Source of the DNA: Malaya genurostris
Taxonomy: Eukaryota; Arthropoda; Insecta; Diptera; Culicidae
DNA: 64,000 bases
Direction of reading: 5' to 3'
Assembly: GCF_030247185.1 (NCBI RefSeq)
Contig: NC_080570.1
Coordinates: 7,661,161 to 7,725,160 of the forward strand
Each line of letters begins with the position of its first letter. The stretch's first letter is position 1. This document shows positions 34,440-46,535 of this stretch, piece by piece. The position numbers and the translations under genes are program-made. Below the pieces are notes generated by a model. It worked only from the letters and a program-made list of their open reading frames with translations. It made no database searches and was not told the DNA's origin.

Positions 34440-36800
34440 ACGAATAAAAGTTCTTCTTAATCTGGATTCTGGACACGAGCTCTGGAACTGCGTTCTAGAC
34501 CGGGATTCTGGACCTGTGTTCTGAACCTGGACCATTCCGAACCTGAATTATGGAACTGAATTTTGGCTCTGAGTTTTGGACGGAGACCTGAATCCCTATT
34601 CCAACTAAATTCAGAAACTCTGAAACTGAATTCTGAACCTGGATTCTGGGCAAGAATTCTGGAACTGGATTTAGACCTGAAACATGGAACTGAATTCTAG
34701 ACCTCATTTCTGGAATGGAATTCAGGATCTGGATCCGGAATTCTGGCCCTGATTTTTGGATCTGGACCTGAATTCTTGATCCAATTACTTGGTTTTAATT
34801 TTAATTTTAATTTTGATTTCTGGGTCTGGATTCGGAACATGAATTTTGTAGCTGAATTATAAACGTGATCTCAGAAACCGATTTCTGGATCAGAACACTG
34901 GACCTGAGTTCAAGACTTGCACTCAGAATCTGAGCTCTGATCCTGAATTCTGAACTCGAATGCTGAACCTGATTTCTTGATCGAAATTCTGAACCTAAAC
35001 GCTTGACCTGTATTTTGGAGTTGGATTTCAAACCTAAATTTCGGTGCTGATTTCTGAACCTGGATTCCGGAACTGAAACTCTAGACTTAAATCTTGAACC
35101 AGGACCTGGATTCTGAACTTGAGTTTTGATCCTGAATTATGTACCTGGGCAGTGTTCGTGAATGCTGGACCCGGACTCTGACCATGTATTTCGGAGCTGG
35201 ATTAAAAACCTGAATGCTGGACCCGGATTCTGCACTAAAGTCCTAAAGTAGGATCCGAATCCAGGACTTGAATTCTGGAACAGAATTCTGAACATGATTT
35301 CTAGAACTGAATTGGATTCTGAAATTCCGAGACAGATTTCTGGATTTGGATTCGGAAACCGAGTTCTGGACCAAAACTCTTTACCAAAGTTCAAGATTGC
35401 ATTCAGTATCTGAGCTGTGTACCTGAACCCTGAACTCGAGTTCTGAACCTGATTTGTTGATCGAAATTCTACAGCTCGATTCTGAACCCAAATTCTTGAC
35501 CTAAATTTTGAAGTTTGATTCTAAATGTTAATATTGGTACTGAATTCTAAATCTGGATTCCGGAGCTAAAGCTCTAGACTTGATTGTTTAACCAGGACCT
35601 GAATTCTGATCTTGAGTTCTGAACCTGAATTATGTACCTGAGCTCTGTTCGTGACCCGGACTCTGAACACGTATTCCGGAGCTGGATCCAAAGCCTTAAT
35701 TCAGGATGCGAATAAAGCACTTGAATTCTGGAACTGTATTCTGAGCGTGATTTCTGGAAATAAATTGGATTCTGATATTCCGGGACAGATTTCTGGATCT
35801 GGATTCGGAACATGGATTTTGTAGCTGAATTAAGGCACTTGATTCCGAACCCGAGTTCTGGACCAGAACTCTGTACCTGAGTTCAAGACTTGCATTCAGA
35901 ATCTGAGCTGGGAACCAGTCTGCAGTGAAATTTTAAAGTAGGATCCTAATCCAGAATATGAATTTTGGAACTGAATTCTGAACATGATTTCGGAAACTGA
36001 ATTCAGAATCTGAATCTGATTTTTAGACCAGAATCTTGAACCTGAACTCTTAATTCTGGATTCTGACACTGCATTTCTCACTTTGATCTCGGTCCTGGAT
36101 TCTGAAAATTGAGACAGAACCAAAATTCTGGAAACGAATTCCAAATATAAATTATGGACAGGAATTCTGGACGTAGATTTTTGAATTTCAATGCTGAATA
36201 ACATAAATCCGGAACTGGATTCTACACATGAATCTTGACCCAGGACCTAGATTCTAGACTTGTATTTTGGATCTGGACCTGAATTGTAGATCTTGTATTT
36301 TGGATCTGGACCTGAATTGTAGATCTGAGCTCTCAACCTGAATTCTGGATGTTGTACATGGATTCTGCACCTGGATTTCGGAGCTGGATTTTTTTTTCTG
36401 CGCCAGTATCCTGAAGTAGGATCTGAATTTGGAATCATTACCTAAATTCAGAACATGAATTCAAAAGTTGAATTCTGAACCGGAATCCTTAATTCTGGAT
36501 TCTGGAATAGGATTCTTAACCTGACGGACTAGGACTTAGGACTGAATTATGAGCTTAAATCTCGGACCTGGATTCTGGAACCGAATTCTGAAGATGAATT
36601 CTTGACAGAAATTCTGGACCTAGATTTCGGAGTTGGATTCTAAACCTGAATTTTACGGCTGAATTCTGAACTTGAGTTTAGAATCTGGATTCTGGACCAG
36701 AAATTGGGATCACAGACAGAATTCTGGAGCTTAATTCTGAATCTGAATTCAGGTATTGGATTCTGGGTCTAGATTATATATGTAAAACTGGATTCTAGAT
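34440..36800. repeat. 13-bp tandem repeat array 1 (CTGRATTCTGGAC)
   Basis: About 2.36 kb of a 13-bp unit, consensus CTGAATTCTGGAC / CTGGATTCTGAAC, with roughly 170-180 degenerate copies and occasional 12- or 14-bp slips. Because 13 is not a multiple of three, 39 bp encode a 13-residue repeat. The minus-strand frames of 60-106 codons (RIQVQNSVPEF-like) are translations of the array, not genes. Larger duplications are visible, for example ACCTGAATTGTAGATCT at 36277-36293 and 36310-36326. Confidence 0.92.
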
Positions 36801-36809
36801 CCCGATTCA

Positions 36810-37060
36810 TGTTCGTCGTGATCTGATGTAATCTATAAATATTATTTTCGGAAAAAAGACGAAAATTTCAGAGAGTGTCAGAAAATTTCAGAAAGAGTCA
36901 GAGAGTTAACTTAAAAAAAATCGGGATAACACTAGATCTCAACGTTTTATGTATTTCTAAGACTAAACAAAAAAACCGGATAACTTGGAAAACTCGCGTT
37001 AAAAAACCGCAATAGTTCGGAAATCTGGAAACCGCGTAAAAAAAAGTTTTTACTTTTTAT
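36810..37060. repeat. Dispersed repeat fragments at the array edge
   Basis: GATCTCAACGTTTTATGTATTTCTAAGAC near 36937 is the inverted form of the AAACGTCGAGATTTAG family, and AACTCGCGTTAAAAAACCGC near 36991 is an end of the ATGCGG-type family. Both are decayed. Confidence 0.5.
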
Positions 37061-39050
37061 ACCTACCCAGCAGGAAACGCAGTGCCATAGAAGTTATTAA
37101 TTTTGTTCCCGGTATTCTTAATAGCGTGCGAGCATTACGTATGCGACTACATAAGGCGATTCCATCTTACGTTGTATTTGGTCAGGACGGGAGACATCCT
37201 TGTAAATCTCTGGTAGCCTACGATAATCAGCTGATTACATGTTGTTTTTTTTTTGGAATGATGGTTAAAAATAGAATCTCCCTTCCCCCATGCAGAAGGG
37301 TGAAAACGAGATCCAATAAAAAAAGTTTTTTTTTCAACTATTAAAAAATGGCTTAATCGGCCTCGTGAAGCAGGTACGCATAAAAACTTTCATGGCAATA
37401 ACAAACATGAATCGGTAACTTCAATACAAATTCTATTCCATGATTTTATCGTGACATCTGTGGCAGTGTCTGACGAGTCATCGTTCATCCATTAAGTAGG
37501 TGAACCATAAATGTTTGCGTGATTTTTGGATGAGATTTGAGGAAAAGTGAAGCTTCAACGTGTTCCCAAAGAGAGCAGGGCTTCTCGAAGCGCCTCTGTA
37601 GGTGACTTTTCAAAGCGACAGTTGAATTTCTTACTCACATTGAAAACTCTACACATCTGTTCTCTGTGGTATTTCCAATTGCAGCGCAACCCCTGATACG
37701 GACAGGTTTACAAGCCTATACATTATGGAAATTTCTTGGCGCACTCAATCATAAGAAGCCTTTTTGGTAGAACTTTGCTGGCAGTTCAGTTCGACTGCTC
37801 GAAAAAAAAATCTATCATGGCAACAAGCAAGGTAAAGTGGGTTCACAGTATCAAGAACATCCAGCCACCGTCAGCCGAAAGCTGAAGTTTCATTATCCGC
37901 TTCACCCCCGACAGGATGAGGGAATTCGAAAAGAAGCAAAAGAGAGAAATCTGCGAAAACTGATGGAAAGTGGTGTGGTTTGAGTATTTTACTCCTTCTT
38001 TCCGAGCTGTTGGATCGTGCAGTGGGTGAAGTATTTTTTTTTCTTATATTTTTTACTCTGCGACGCTGTGCTCAGGATAATAACTACGGGCCCAGTGCGG
38101 AGTGCATGTGTCCTTAGAGAGATGAGAGATGTAAAGCTGCCTGTTAGCGTACATCACACAAAACAAGCAACCCCCGAACCAACCAACCAAACCCAACCAC
38201 TCACCGCCACTCATTTAGCGATGTAAACTCGCCCGTTGACGGAAGAGACTACACCCACCCGGGACTCGTCACGTCACGTGGATGTAATCGGGTGTGTGTG
38301 TGTGTGTGTGTGTTCGTTTGTGTGTACGTGCATGGATGTGCGAATTTCCGTGTATGTTGCTACGGTATTTCCGGAAACATGGACGCTGTGAATGGATGGG
38401 ATATTGCTTGCGTTGTTTTTTTTCTCTCTGTCTCTACCATTGTTTCTGATTCGCTACAGTAACGGCCATGAAAGAAGAAACTATCTTCAAAATTCAAAAC
38501 TAGTCTGGGCAAATGATATAAATTCGATTCCACGAAAAGTACATTTTGGGTATCAAAGCTCATAATTTTGTGTTGGTAATTTCCGCTTACAAACTGGGAA
38601 GCAGAACCGTACCTAGTGGCAAATCTGTTCCGACTAACTGGTTAGTCAGTTAGGTTCAGATCGTTGTCACGTGACTGGACGTGACGGCCAACAAAATAGC
38701 GCTATCACTTATCGAATGACGACACCGATAAGTAGAACGGAAGTAGCGAGCATTTTCTGCGCTCGAGACACGTACCCACTCTGAAAGTTCTTCTTTTTTC
38801 TGTATCCTGATCCTGGCATCGAGAGTTTGTTTTTCCTTTCTTTGGTGGTACTGAAAAAGGAGGCCTCGACGCGTGCGAGGGTGATCAGGGTATCGATTTC
38901 CTGGAGGTTCAACAGAAAACGGAATCAGTACGGGAAGCCTTTAGTTCCCAGGCTGAACGGATATCGTCGGATGTATTTTTTTTACCTTCCCTTCTCTTTA
39001 TACCGAACAGAAAATACAAAATGTGCGATCGTGTATTTGTATGTGTGCGA
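37060..39050. other. Unique segment between repeat arrays; possible decayed coding pieces
   Basis: The segment is mostly free of dispersed repeats. A frame from ATG 37817 (MATSKVKWVHSIKNIQ) continues past in-frame TGA codons into SFIIRFTPDRMREFEKKQKR and ends without a recognised domain. TTCAGTTCGACTGCTCG at about 37786-37802 contains an initiator-like TCAGT shortly upstream. A short frame at 37126 (AIPSYVVFGQDGRHP) weakly recalls an integrase C-terminal block but is too short to call. The segment could contain a decayed gene. Confidence 0.3.
38292..38313. repeat. (GT)11 microsatellite
   Basis: Eleven GT units without interruption, within a wider GT-rich tract to about 38342. Confidence 0.95.
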
Positions 39051-39147
39051 GTGTGTGTTCGAGTGCTGAAAGGTAGATAACATAGAATTTGTTTCTGATA
39101 TTCTGTGGGAAAAGTGATGCACTGTTGAAATTGCAACCGTCGCTGGT

Positions 39148-40015
39148 TGTGAAAGGAATTTTCCCGTCTAAAATCCGAGCTTTGGCTGTTTGTTTCAGAA
39201 CACTCCAAGCACCTTGCAAATCCAATAATATATCATGTTGAAAATCGTTTGAAGCTTGTGCATAAAACATTTGACGTTGGACGAATCCAACTCTCTTGGA
39301 GCAGTTTTTTAGGAATAGTTGGAAAATTAGAGGTGCAAGCTTACTTCCGTGAGGAAGTGAATTCATTTAATATCTGCTTTTCTGCAAGTCTAAAATGTGA
39401 GCTTTGACTTTTCTTGGAGACATTTTTTATTGTAATAGGGATTAAATTCAAATGTTAAGTCAAAAGTGGAGACGTTCGATTATATTTATGATTTGGCTAT
39501 TTCCAACAGAACATCATTTGTTTCCGCAGTAATGTAATTTTTTGTAGGGAATATTTCAAATCATTCGAATTCAATAATAATACTCTGCTCAAAACCGCCC
39601 TCAGTTGAAGCATGTGTATAAAATAACTGACATTTGTGTTTAACCCAAGTCGAAGTCTTTTGGAGCAGTGGTTGAAAAATTAGAGGTGCTAGTTTACATC
39701 CTTGAAGCAGTGCATTCTTTTTAATTTTATTATTTGTATTTTGTAAATGTAAAGTAAATAGCATTTGTTTTTGATACTCTTTGAGTACACTAGCATTCTT
39801 CATATCGTTCACATCGCAAATTGGTTTTCTGTAAGTCTAAAAGCTTTGAGTGATACTTTCAGAACACTCCGAGTATCTTGTAAATCAAGTGATCAGTGTT
39901 CAGTGTTTTTAGTTAATAAAGCATGTGCATAAAACAATTTACGTTGTAGCAGTTGTTGAGGAAAATTTGAAAAATTAAAGGTCCAAGTTTACTTCTTTGA
40001 GGAAGTGAATTCTTT
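39148..40015. repeat. Three ~310-350-bp units at the edge of array 2
   Basis: Three copies of a unit containing GCTTGTGCATAAAACA, TCTTGGAGCAG, GGAAAATTAGAGGTGCAAG, TTACTTCC and GAGGAAGTGAATTC occur with anchors at about 39257, 39611 and 39921 (spacings about 350 and 310). A fourth copy is at 42629-42770, beyond the second 13-bp array. Related frames of 80-122 codons on the minus strand (SKLAPLIFQ) come from this unit. The unit is unlike the 13-bp repeat it borders. Confidence 0.8.
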
Positions 40016-42628
40016 GTGTCTAGGAACTGGAATCTGAACTCGATATTTTGATTCTGAACCTAAATTTTGGAACTGAATTCAGAAACTAGGATTCTAGTCC
40101 TGAATTTAGGAACTGAATTCAGGAACTGGATTCTAGTTCTGAATTTGGAAACTGAATTCAGGAATGGGATTCTAGTTCTGAACTTGGGAAAATATATTTT
40201 TCTGCTATCTCTAGAATCCTAGCTGAATTCTTAATCTGGATTCTGGAACTGAATTCTGAAACAGAATAATTTTTTAAATGCCCTGGATGTTGGAACTGGT
40301 TGCTGAACTTGAATTTTTGACTTGAACTCTGGAGAAGGATTTTGGAGCTGGATTCTGAACCTGAATTTTTGGACTGAACTTAGAAAATGGATTTTGGACT
40401 TGAAATCAGAAACTGTGTGCTGAATTTGGGGCCAAAATCCGATACCTGAGTTCTGGAATCGGATTCTTGGCTGAAGTTTTGAAGCTGAATTTGGACGTAA
40501 GCCTGGCCCTTGTTTCAAAGCTGAACTCTTATCTAGAATTATGGACCTGGATTTTGGACATGAATTCAATATCTTGTAGCTGTAGGCTGCACCTGGATTC
40601 TGGTACTACAATTTATAACTGGAAACGAAATCTGAACCTGACCTCTGGAGTTGATTGCTAAACCTAAATTTTTGACATGAATTCTGGACCAAAGTTTATG
40701 GCCTTAGGATCCTGAATCTGATTTTGGGACTAAATTCTGGATCTTGTATCTGGATCTGATTTCAGGGACTAATTTCTAGACCTGAATTCAGATCCACAGA
40801 CTGGTTTCTGGACCTGCAGGCTAATATTTTAATTGAATTCTGAACAAGAGTCTTGAAGACGAATTCTGGACTTGAATTGGAACGTAGAGCTGGCCCTTGA
40901 TTTTGGAACTAAATTTTGAATTTTAATTTTGAACCTGAATCCTGTACCTGAACTCTAGACCTGTTTTCTGGAGCTGGATTCTGAAATTGAATTCTAACTT
41001 CGAATTCAGCACCTTGTAGCTGGACTTGAGCTCTGGACCTAGATTCTGGACTCGAATTCGGGATCAGGATCAGGGCCTGGATTCTGCAGTTTCATTCTGA
41101 AGCCTATTTCTGAACCTTAATTCTTTATTTTCCCGCTATCTAAAATCTAAGCTGAATTCAGAACCTGGATTCCGAGCTGAATTCTGATTCAGAATTCTTG
41201 ACCCGGATTTAGCAGTTTTTTTTTCCTGAATCTGAATTTTAGTACTGAGTTCTGAACCATATCTCTAGACATGAATTTTGAAGTTGTATTCTAGACCTGA
41301 ATTTAGAACCAGAATACGGGATCTGGGTCTTGATTCTGCCCCTGAATCTTGGAGTCTAACTCTTGAAACGGATTCTAAAGTTTTGAAACTGAATTCTGGA
41401 CCTGAATTTGGACTAAGACCTAATTTTGGTATTCAATTCTGAACCGAAATTCAATTCTGAATCGGAATTCTAGAACCAATTTCTCAATATGAATTTTGCC
41501 CCTAATTCCTAGATCTGAGATCTGGAGCTGGATTCTGAAAATGATTGCTGGAACTGAAATCAGAACTCTAGATCTGAATTTTTACCATGAATTCTGGACC
41601 TAGACTTTGGAGTTGGATTCTGAACCTGAAAATTGGGACTGAATTCTGAACCGGAATTCGGACACGAAAATCTGGACCTAAACTCAAAAACTATGGTTTT
41701 GATCTAAATTCGGGACAAACACCCTTGGTCAGGATCTGGATTCTGAACCTGCTGGGTGTGAAAGGAATTTTCCCGCGATTCCCAGAATCCGAGCTGAACT
41801 CTGAAACTATATTTCGCAGATTGGTTTCTGAATTTGAATTTTAGAACTAAATTCTGGACTTGAACTCCAGGCATGAAGTTTTTATATGGATTCAGAATTT
41901 TGGGATCGAATTCTAAAATTGGATGCGGGACCAGAATTCAAGAACCTAAGAAGTTTAGGGTCAGAACTCTTAACATAAATCCTGGATCTAGCTTTTGGAG
42001 TTGGATTCTGAAACTCAATTATGGATCTGAATTCAGGAGCTAGAGCCTGCATCTGAATCCGGAACCGGAATCCAGGGTCTGGATTCTGCACTCGAATTCT
42101 GCAGCCTAATACTGAATATAGACTCGTTGGATGTGAAAGGAAATTTCCCGCAATCTCCAAATCCAGGTTCAGAATCTAGTCCAAAGCTAGATTCTGAATC
42201 TGGATTTAGAAACTGAGTCAGAATTGTTGACCTAAATTCTGGATCTTGATTTTGCAGATGGTTTCTGAATCTGAATTTTACAACCTGAACTCTAGAAAAT
42301 TCTGAGCCTGAATTCTAGAACTAAATTTTGAATTCTGATTTCTGAACCTGGTATCTTTAATCTGCGTCCTAGACCTGAACTCTTGGCTTGGATTCTAAAA
42401 CTGAATTTTGAACATGAACCTTGTAGCTGTATTTTGGACCTGCATTCTGGAGCTGAATTCTGGATCTGGATTCTGTTACTAAATTTTAAATCTGAACCAG
42501 AATCCTGGAACTGAAATCTTAACTAGAATTCTTGATAAGAAGTCTGGAGCTAGATTTTGCAGCTGGTTTCTGACCTAAATTTTAGGACTAAATATTGGAT
42601 CTGAAGTCTAGACGTGGATTCTGAACCT
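40016..42628. repeat. 13-bp tandem repeat array 2 with interspersed TGTGAAAGGAATTTTCCCG blocks
   Basis: About 2.6 kb of the same 13-bp unit as at 34.4-36.8 kb. Blocks TGTGAAAGGAATTTTCCCG occur at 41757-41775 and, with one change, 42132-42150; shorter forms lie near 40195 and 41130. The identical 19-mer also lies at 39148-39166 in the larger unit, so the two kinds of repeat have been amplified together. No real coding content. Confidence 0.9.
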
Positions 42629-42770
42629 AAAGCTTGTGCATAAATCAATTGACGCTTTCGTTAAGCCCTCCTTTCGAAGTCTCCTGGAGTAGTCATTAAG
42701 GAATGATTGAAAAATCAGATGTGTGTGTTTACTTTCCTGAGGTAGTGGAGTTTCTGTGTCTAGAATTCTA
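42629..42770. repeat. Fourth copy of the ~310-350-bp unit, right edge of array 2
   Basis: AGCTTGTGCATAAATCAATTGACG, CTCCTGGAGTAG, GATTGAAAAATCAGATG and CTGAGGTAGTGGAGTTTC follow the order of the units at 39.2-40.0 kb. TGTGTCTAGAATTCTATTCAG follows directly, as TGTGTCTAGGAACTGGAATC does after the third unit, so both borders of the array use the same junction. Confidence 0.75.
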
Positions 42771-42849
42771 TTCAGAACTCTTCCGAATCTAGTACATAAA
42801 AAGGCGCTATTTAACTCGTGGGATGGAATTTGCTGGTTGCTTTTCGAAG

Positions 42850-44560
42850 GTTAACTTTTATTGTTTCTCCGTGTGAGAAAACCGTCTAAGTAGGAATGAT
42901 TTATTCATCTAGAAATTATAGCCAACATTTGCGGCGAAGTCGTTCAAACTAACCCGCCTGTTGACCATGTAACATAAAATGAGCATTACGTAGTAAAACC
43001 TCTCCCAATAACCACATGTTTCTGTAAGAAAAATCTTTTCCATTGAGAATGGAATCCTTTCAATAAAATACCGTAGTTCATGGATGGCAGCTTCCAAGCT
43101 GAAGAATTGACATCTTAATTTACAGATGCTGAAAATAATGACACTAACTTCTCACAGTCCGCTTCGTCGTTTCTAAGCCCTGCCAAACGCCATCCTGTGA
43201 GCCATTGTGCGGATTCTGATAAAAAGAAATAACTCAAAATCATCTGCAACCAATTTCCCGCTGTTCCAATTGAACACAACGCAAACGACCAGACAAACGA
43301 ACGAGCCAACCTGACCTTCGCAGTTGATAATCACTCGCAAATGGCGCGCCCGATTGTATGCACACGCGAAAGCATCTCGACAAAAGGCACATCGGCTACG
43401 ATGCAGAATCCGACTACCGTTTCTTCGGTAGCCATCTAAAAATAAAATCCCTCGGTCGAAGTACAGTAGCAGAGCCTCATCGCTGTTCACATCCATTCTT
43501 AGTTTGGCAAGGATCGAGGTTTGCTGTTCGAGAAGTGGATGGAGGGAGGGTTGAAGAGAGTGTAAATGTAAAAAAGAAATCGACGTTTTCGTCTTCTATC
43601 TTGTGAATGGGGCCTGCTGTTAGCTTCCCGCGGTGCGTGACTAGCCCTCTGGCAAATGGAGAGACAGCATCTCTTGAAGTCTTGAAGTCTTTATCGACGC
43701 CCTTCTCATCCTGGTCCCGAATAGGCAAAGTCATGCTACCTTTTACTGCTTTGACATTCGGAATTATGTACTCGAATGATTGTACGTTGGCATCGCACTC
43801 ATTTGCGGCGATGGCGGAGGTGGAATTTGATGTTCTATCGCTCTCCGTCCGACTGTTTCATATTTACATCTGATAGGAACTCAATCGAAGTTACTTGACC
43901 TTCCCACTTCTTCCCCGGGAAACAGGCTGCACTTCAAGCTCTGCCTGCCTTCCTTGGTTTCGATTACAACGAGTTTCCTGCGGTGAGGCGCCACTTTCCA
44001 ACGATAAATTCCAGCGATAAGAGCTGGGTTGCTGCCCCCTACTTCGATGAAAGTGAAAAAAGAAAACGGAATATTCATGAGAAGGAAAAAACCCAAGCAC
44101 GATTGAAAATTTGCATCGACTGTCGGCTAGGAAGTGAGTGGAGAATAGTGGAAAGGGCCTTATCGCATCGTTGAATCGGTAATATGATTGATTTTCGGCG
44201 CCTAATCCAAATTATGTCCACTACTCCATTTCCATTAGCTAGAGGCTAATTGGTTCGTAGAAAAATAACTGAACGATTTTGATGCTTCTCGTAAGCTATG
44301 GACGTCTGAGTAAGGTTGAACAACCGGCTTGGCTTCAGGTTTATGCGAGTTAGATTAATTTTCGAAATTCGCGCTACATGTCAAGCTCACTGCAATGCGA
44401 GTTGTGTCCTCAACAATAGCGCACATTTTTCCATCTTCCACATGGTAGCTTCAGAATTGTTATTGTTACAATATTCACTTCTGTAACAACTCATTTTACC
44501 GGAAACCGGTACGCTGAATTCTTTGGCAAAAGTTTGGCCGTTTATTACCCCGAAAATTTT
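42850..44560. other. Unique higher-GC segment without recognised gene
   Basis: Repeats of the window are absent. Overlapping frames on both strands between 43100 and 44170 reach 107 codons (for example the minus-strand frame at 43496-43173), but no domain, signal peptide or consistent splice signals were recognised. Balanced composition and lack of repeats suggest conserved non-coding or decayed exonic DNA. Confidence 0.3.
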
Positions 44561-44574
44561 AACTTAAATGCATG

Positions 44575-44690
44575 GTTAGTCGAAAAAATTCGTTCGGGGA
44601 AGAGGTTTTCGGCCAAATGACTCAGTAAAATGAATTTCGGCTAATCGAATTTCAGGGAAATGACAAACGTATTCCGTTGAACTCATATTG
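44575..44690. repeat. Short block of the 15-17-bp GAAATG..TTTCGG repeat
   Basis: GAAGAGGTTTTCGGCCAAATG and TGAATTTCGGCTAATCGAATTTC are of the same type as 11585-12735, more than 30 kb away. Confidence 0.5.
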
Positions 44691-45950
44691 TCGGTTACGT
44701 CATTGTTACTATTATATCACCAAAGTCGAGTGTGTCTGTCATTTGATCAATACTCCACAATACTAGCTTTCAAGAGAGCTTCTGAGTGTTCAAGGAGTTT
44801 CTGTCTTCTCCGAGAAAATTGACTTCAACGAATAGAACGGAAGTGCGATTTGTTGGATACGTCACTTAAACCATTCAATCTCCGGAACCGAAAGTTGCAA
44901 ACATTGGATTTTTTAACTTGATCAATGGCCTTCATACGAGAACATCAAAATCGATTGAAAATTGAGTGGATATAAATAAAGTGCTGTTTTTTCGGATACG
45001 TCACTTATACCATTGTATAACAGGAACAGGAAGTGTCAGCTGTTTGATTTTCAAGCTTGATCAATGACCCAGTAGTAGTTTCCAAACGAACCTGAGCTCG
45101 TGGAAATCCGTTCAGAAATCTTCGATAAATTGAGCGGTGAGAAAAATCTTTGAATGAAATTCGATACTGAGGGGCCTACAGAGTGCCGGTCAAAAGATCG
45201 GAAAATGTCTATGTATATATGTATGTATGTGTGTATGTATGTGTGTGCACTTTTCAAAAAATCTTGTTACCGCTCAATTCTCTCGGAGAGAGCTTTACCA
45301 ACTTCAACAAACTGTAGCTCATTTGAATCATTGATCAAATTCGAAGATAAAATGGCTGTCACTTCTGGTTTCGGAGAAATAATGGTATAACTATTCCTTT
45401 TCCTCATTACACAATACAAGTAGGTTTAGAATTTTCCCTACACAAAAATCTCAGAATTGCGAAAGCAAATGATGTCCTCATGGTAATAACCAAATCATAT
45501 ATATAATAGGGCTGAAAAGTCACCACTTGTGGCTGAACACCCAATTTAAATCTTAATAATTTAATTTTAACTCATATTCCAATAAATAGTTATTTGAAAA
45601 AAAATGGTATAAGTGACGCAACCGACAAAATTCACTTTTATATCTGCTCAATTGTTTTTTGCTATGGCTGAACCGATTTGAACAAACTTAAACTCGTTTG
45701 AAGGCTACCATTGAGCCATTGATCATGTTCGGAAATCAATTGTATGGCCGGAGATATAATGGTATAAGTGACACAAGCGACAAAATACACTTTTTTTTAA
45801 CCGCTCACCTTGCTCTGAGATGGCTGAACCGATTTTAACAAATTTTAGACCTATTATGACTACTGAGTCATTGATCAAGTTTAAAGTTCCAATGGCTGTC
45901 ACTTCCGGTTCGGGAAATACACTGAGTTCTTTTTATACGTGTTTTTTTTC
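44690..45950. repeat. Array of the GTCGGTTACGTCACTT family, mixed orientation
   Basis: Inverted units lie at 44690-45070 (TTGTCGGTTACGTCA, TCCGGAACCGAAAG, TTCGGATACGTCACTTATAC) and forward units at 45290-45390 and 45600-45925 (GGTATAAGTGACGCAACCGACAAA, GGCTGAACCGATTTGAACA, GGAGATATAATGGTATAAGTG). A TATG/TGTG-rich microsatellite sits at about 45210-45247, at the turning point between the two orientations. Confidence 0.7.
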
Positions 45951-46371
45951 GAAGCTACGCGGTTTTTAATTTTTTCGAGATTAAGGAGTGTATCGAAAAC
46001 AAGCCATCCACATACATTTGTGTTGTACGCATGTATTTGTGATGATTTTTTATACACAGATCACAGCATGCTGTGCGTTTGGCTGTCAGCTTTCGTTTGT
46101 TTACTTGTTCGTGCGGTTGAAATTTTGCCTTTTTTAAAATGTCGCGTATTGAAAAGAAAGTGAAAATTAAGATTCTGGGCACATCGCTAAGTGAAAAGGA
46201 TATTACTATGCGAAAATTGGCGAAGCAGTTTGGAATTCATCATTAATAAGTTTTGGGAACACTATTCTTTGGATGAGCTACCAGGAGGAGGCAGAAAACC
46301 CGGTTCTTCTAACCCGAAACTGGACCAGAAAGTGGTATCTCTAATCATGAAGAACAAATCAATGTCAATAC

Positions 46372-46524
46372 GGGGACGGGTACAGCGTGATGGGTAAGTC
46401 GATGCGCTTCCACGCAGCCCACCTGGGTTCGATTCCCAATCCCGCACATAGGGTCAGAAAATTTTTCTGGCCCGAAGAGGCGAATGACCTTAAGGTTAAG
46501 ACCTCTATAATCGAAACAAAAAAA
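46372..46524 (+). mobile_element. tRNA-derived SINE (family A) with 11-bp target duplication
   Basis: The 153-bp insertion begins GGGGACGGGTACAGCGTGATG, with an A-box-like AGCGTGATGGGTAAG and the B box GGTTCGATTCC at 46426-46436, and ends in an A-tail. AATGTCAATAC flanks it on both sides (46361-46371 and 46525-46535). The sister transposon on the minus strand at about 54325-54335 shows the same site uninterrupted (AATGTTAATAC). The insertion is therefore firmly delimited. The SINE family cannot be named with certainty. Confidence 0.9.
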
Positions 46525-46535
46525 AATGTCAATAC

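Noticed and set aside
34440..36438. Minus-strand frames rich in Ser, Glu, Gln and Arg as structural proteins
   Set aside because: They are direct translations of the 13-bp tandem repeat.
37126..37250. Retroviral-type integrase fragment
   Set aside because: The similarity of AIPSYVVFGQDGRHP to integrase ends is too short and no reverse transcriptase, long terminal repeat or protease was found nearby.
43607..43873. 88-codon frame in the unique segment as a gene
   Set aside because: It overlaps an equally long antisense frame and shows no domain or splice signals.
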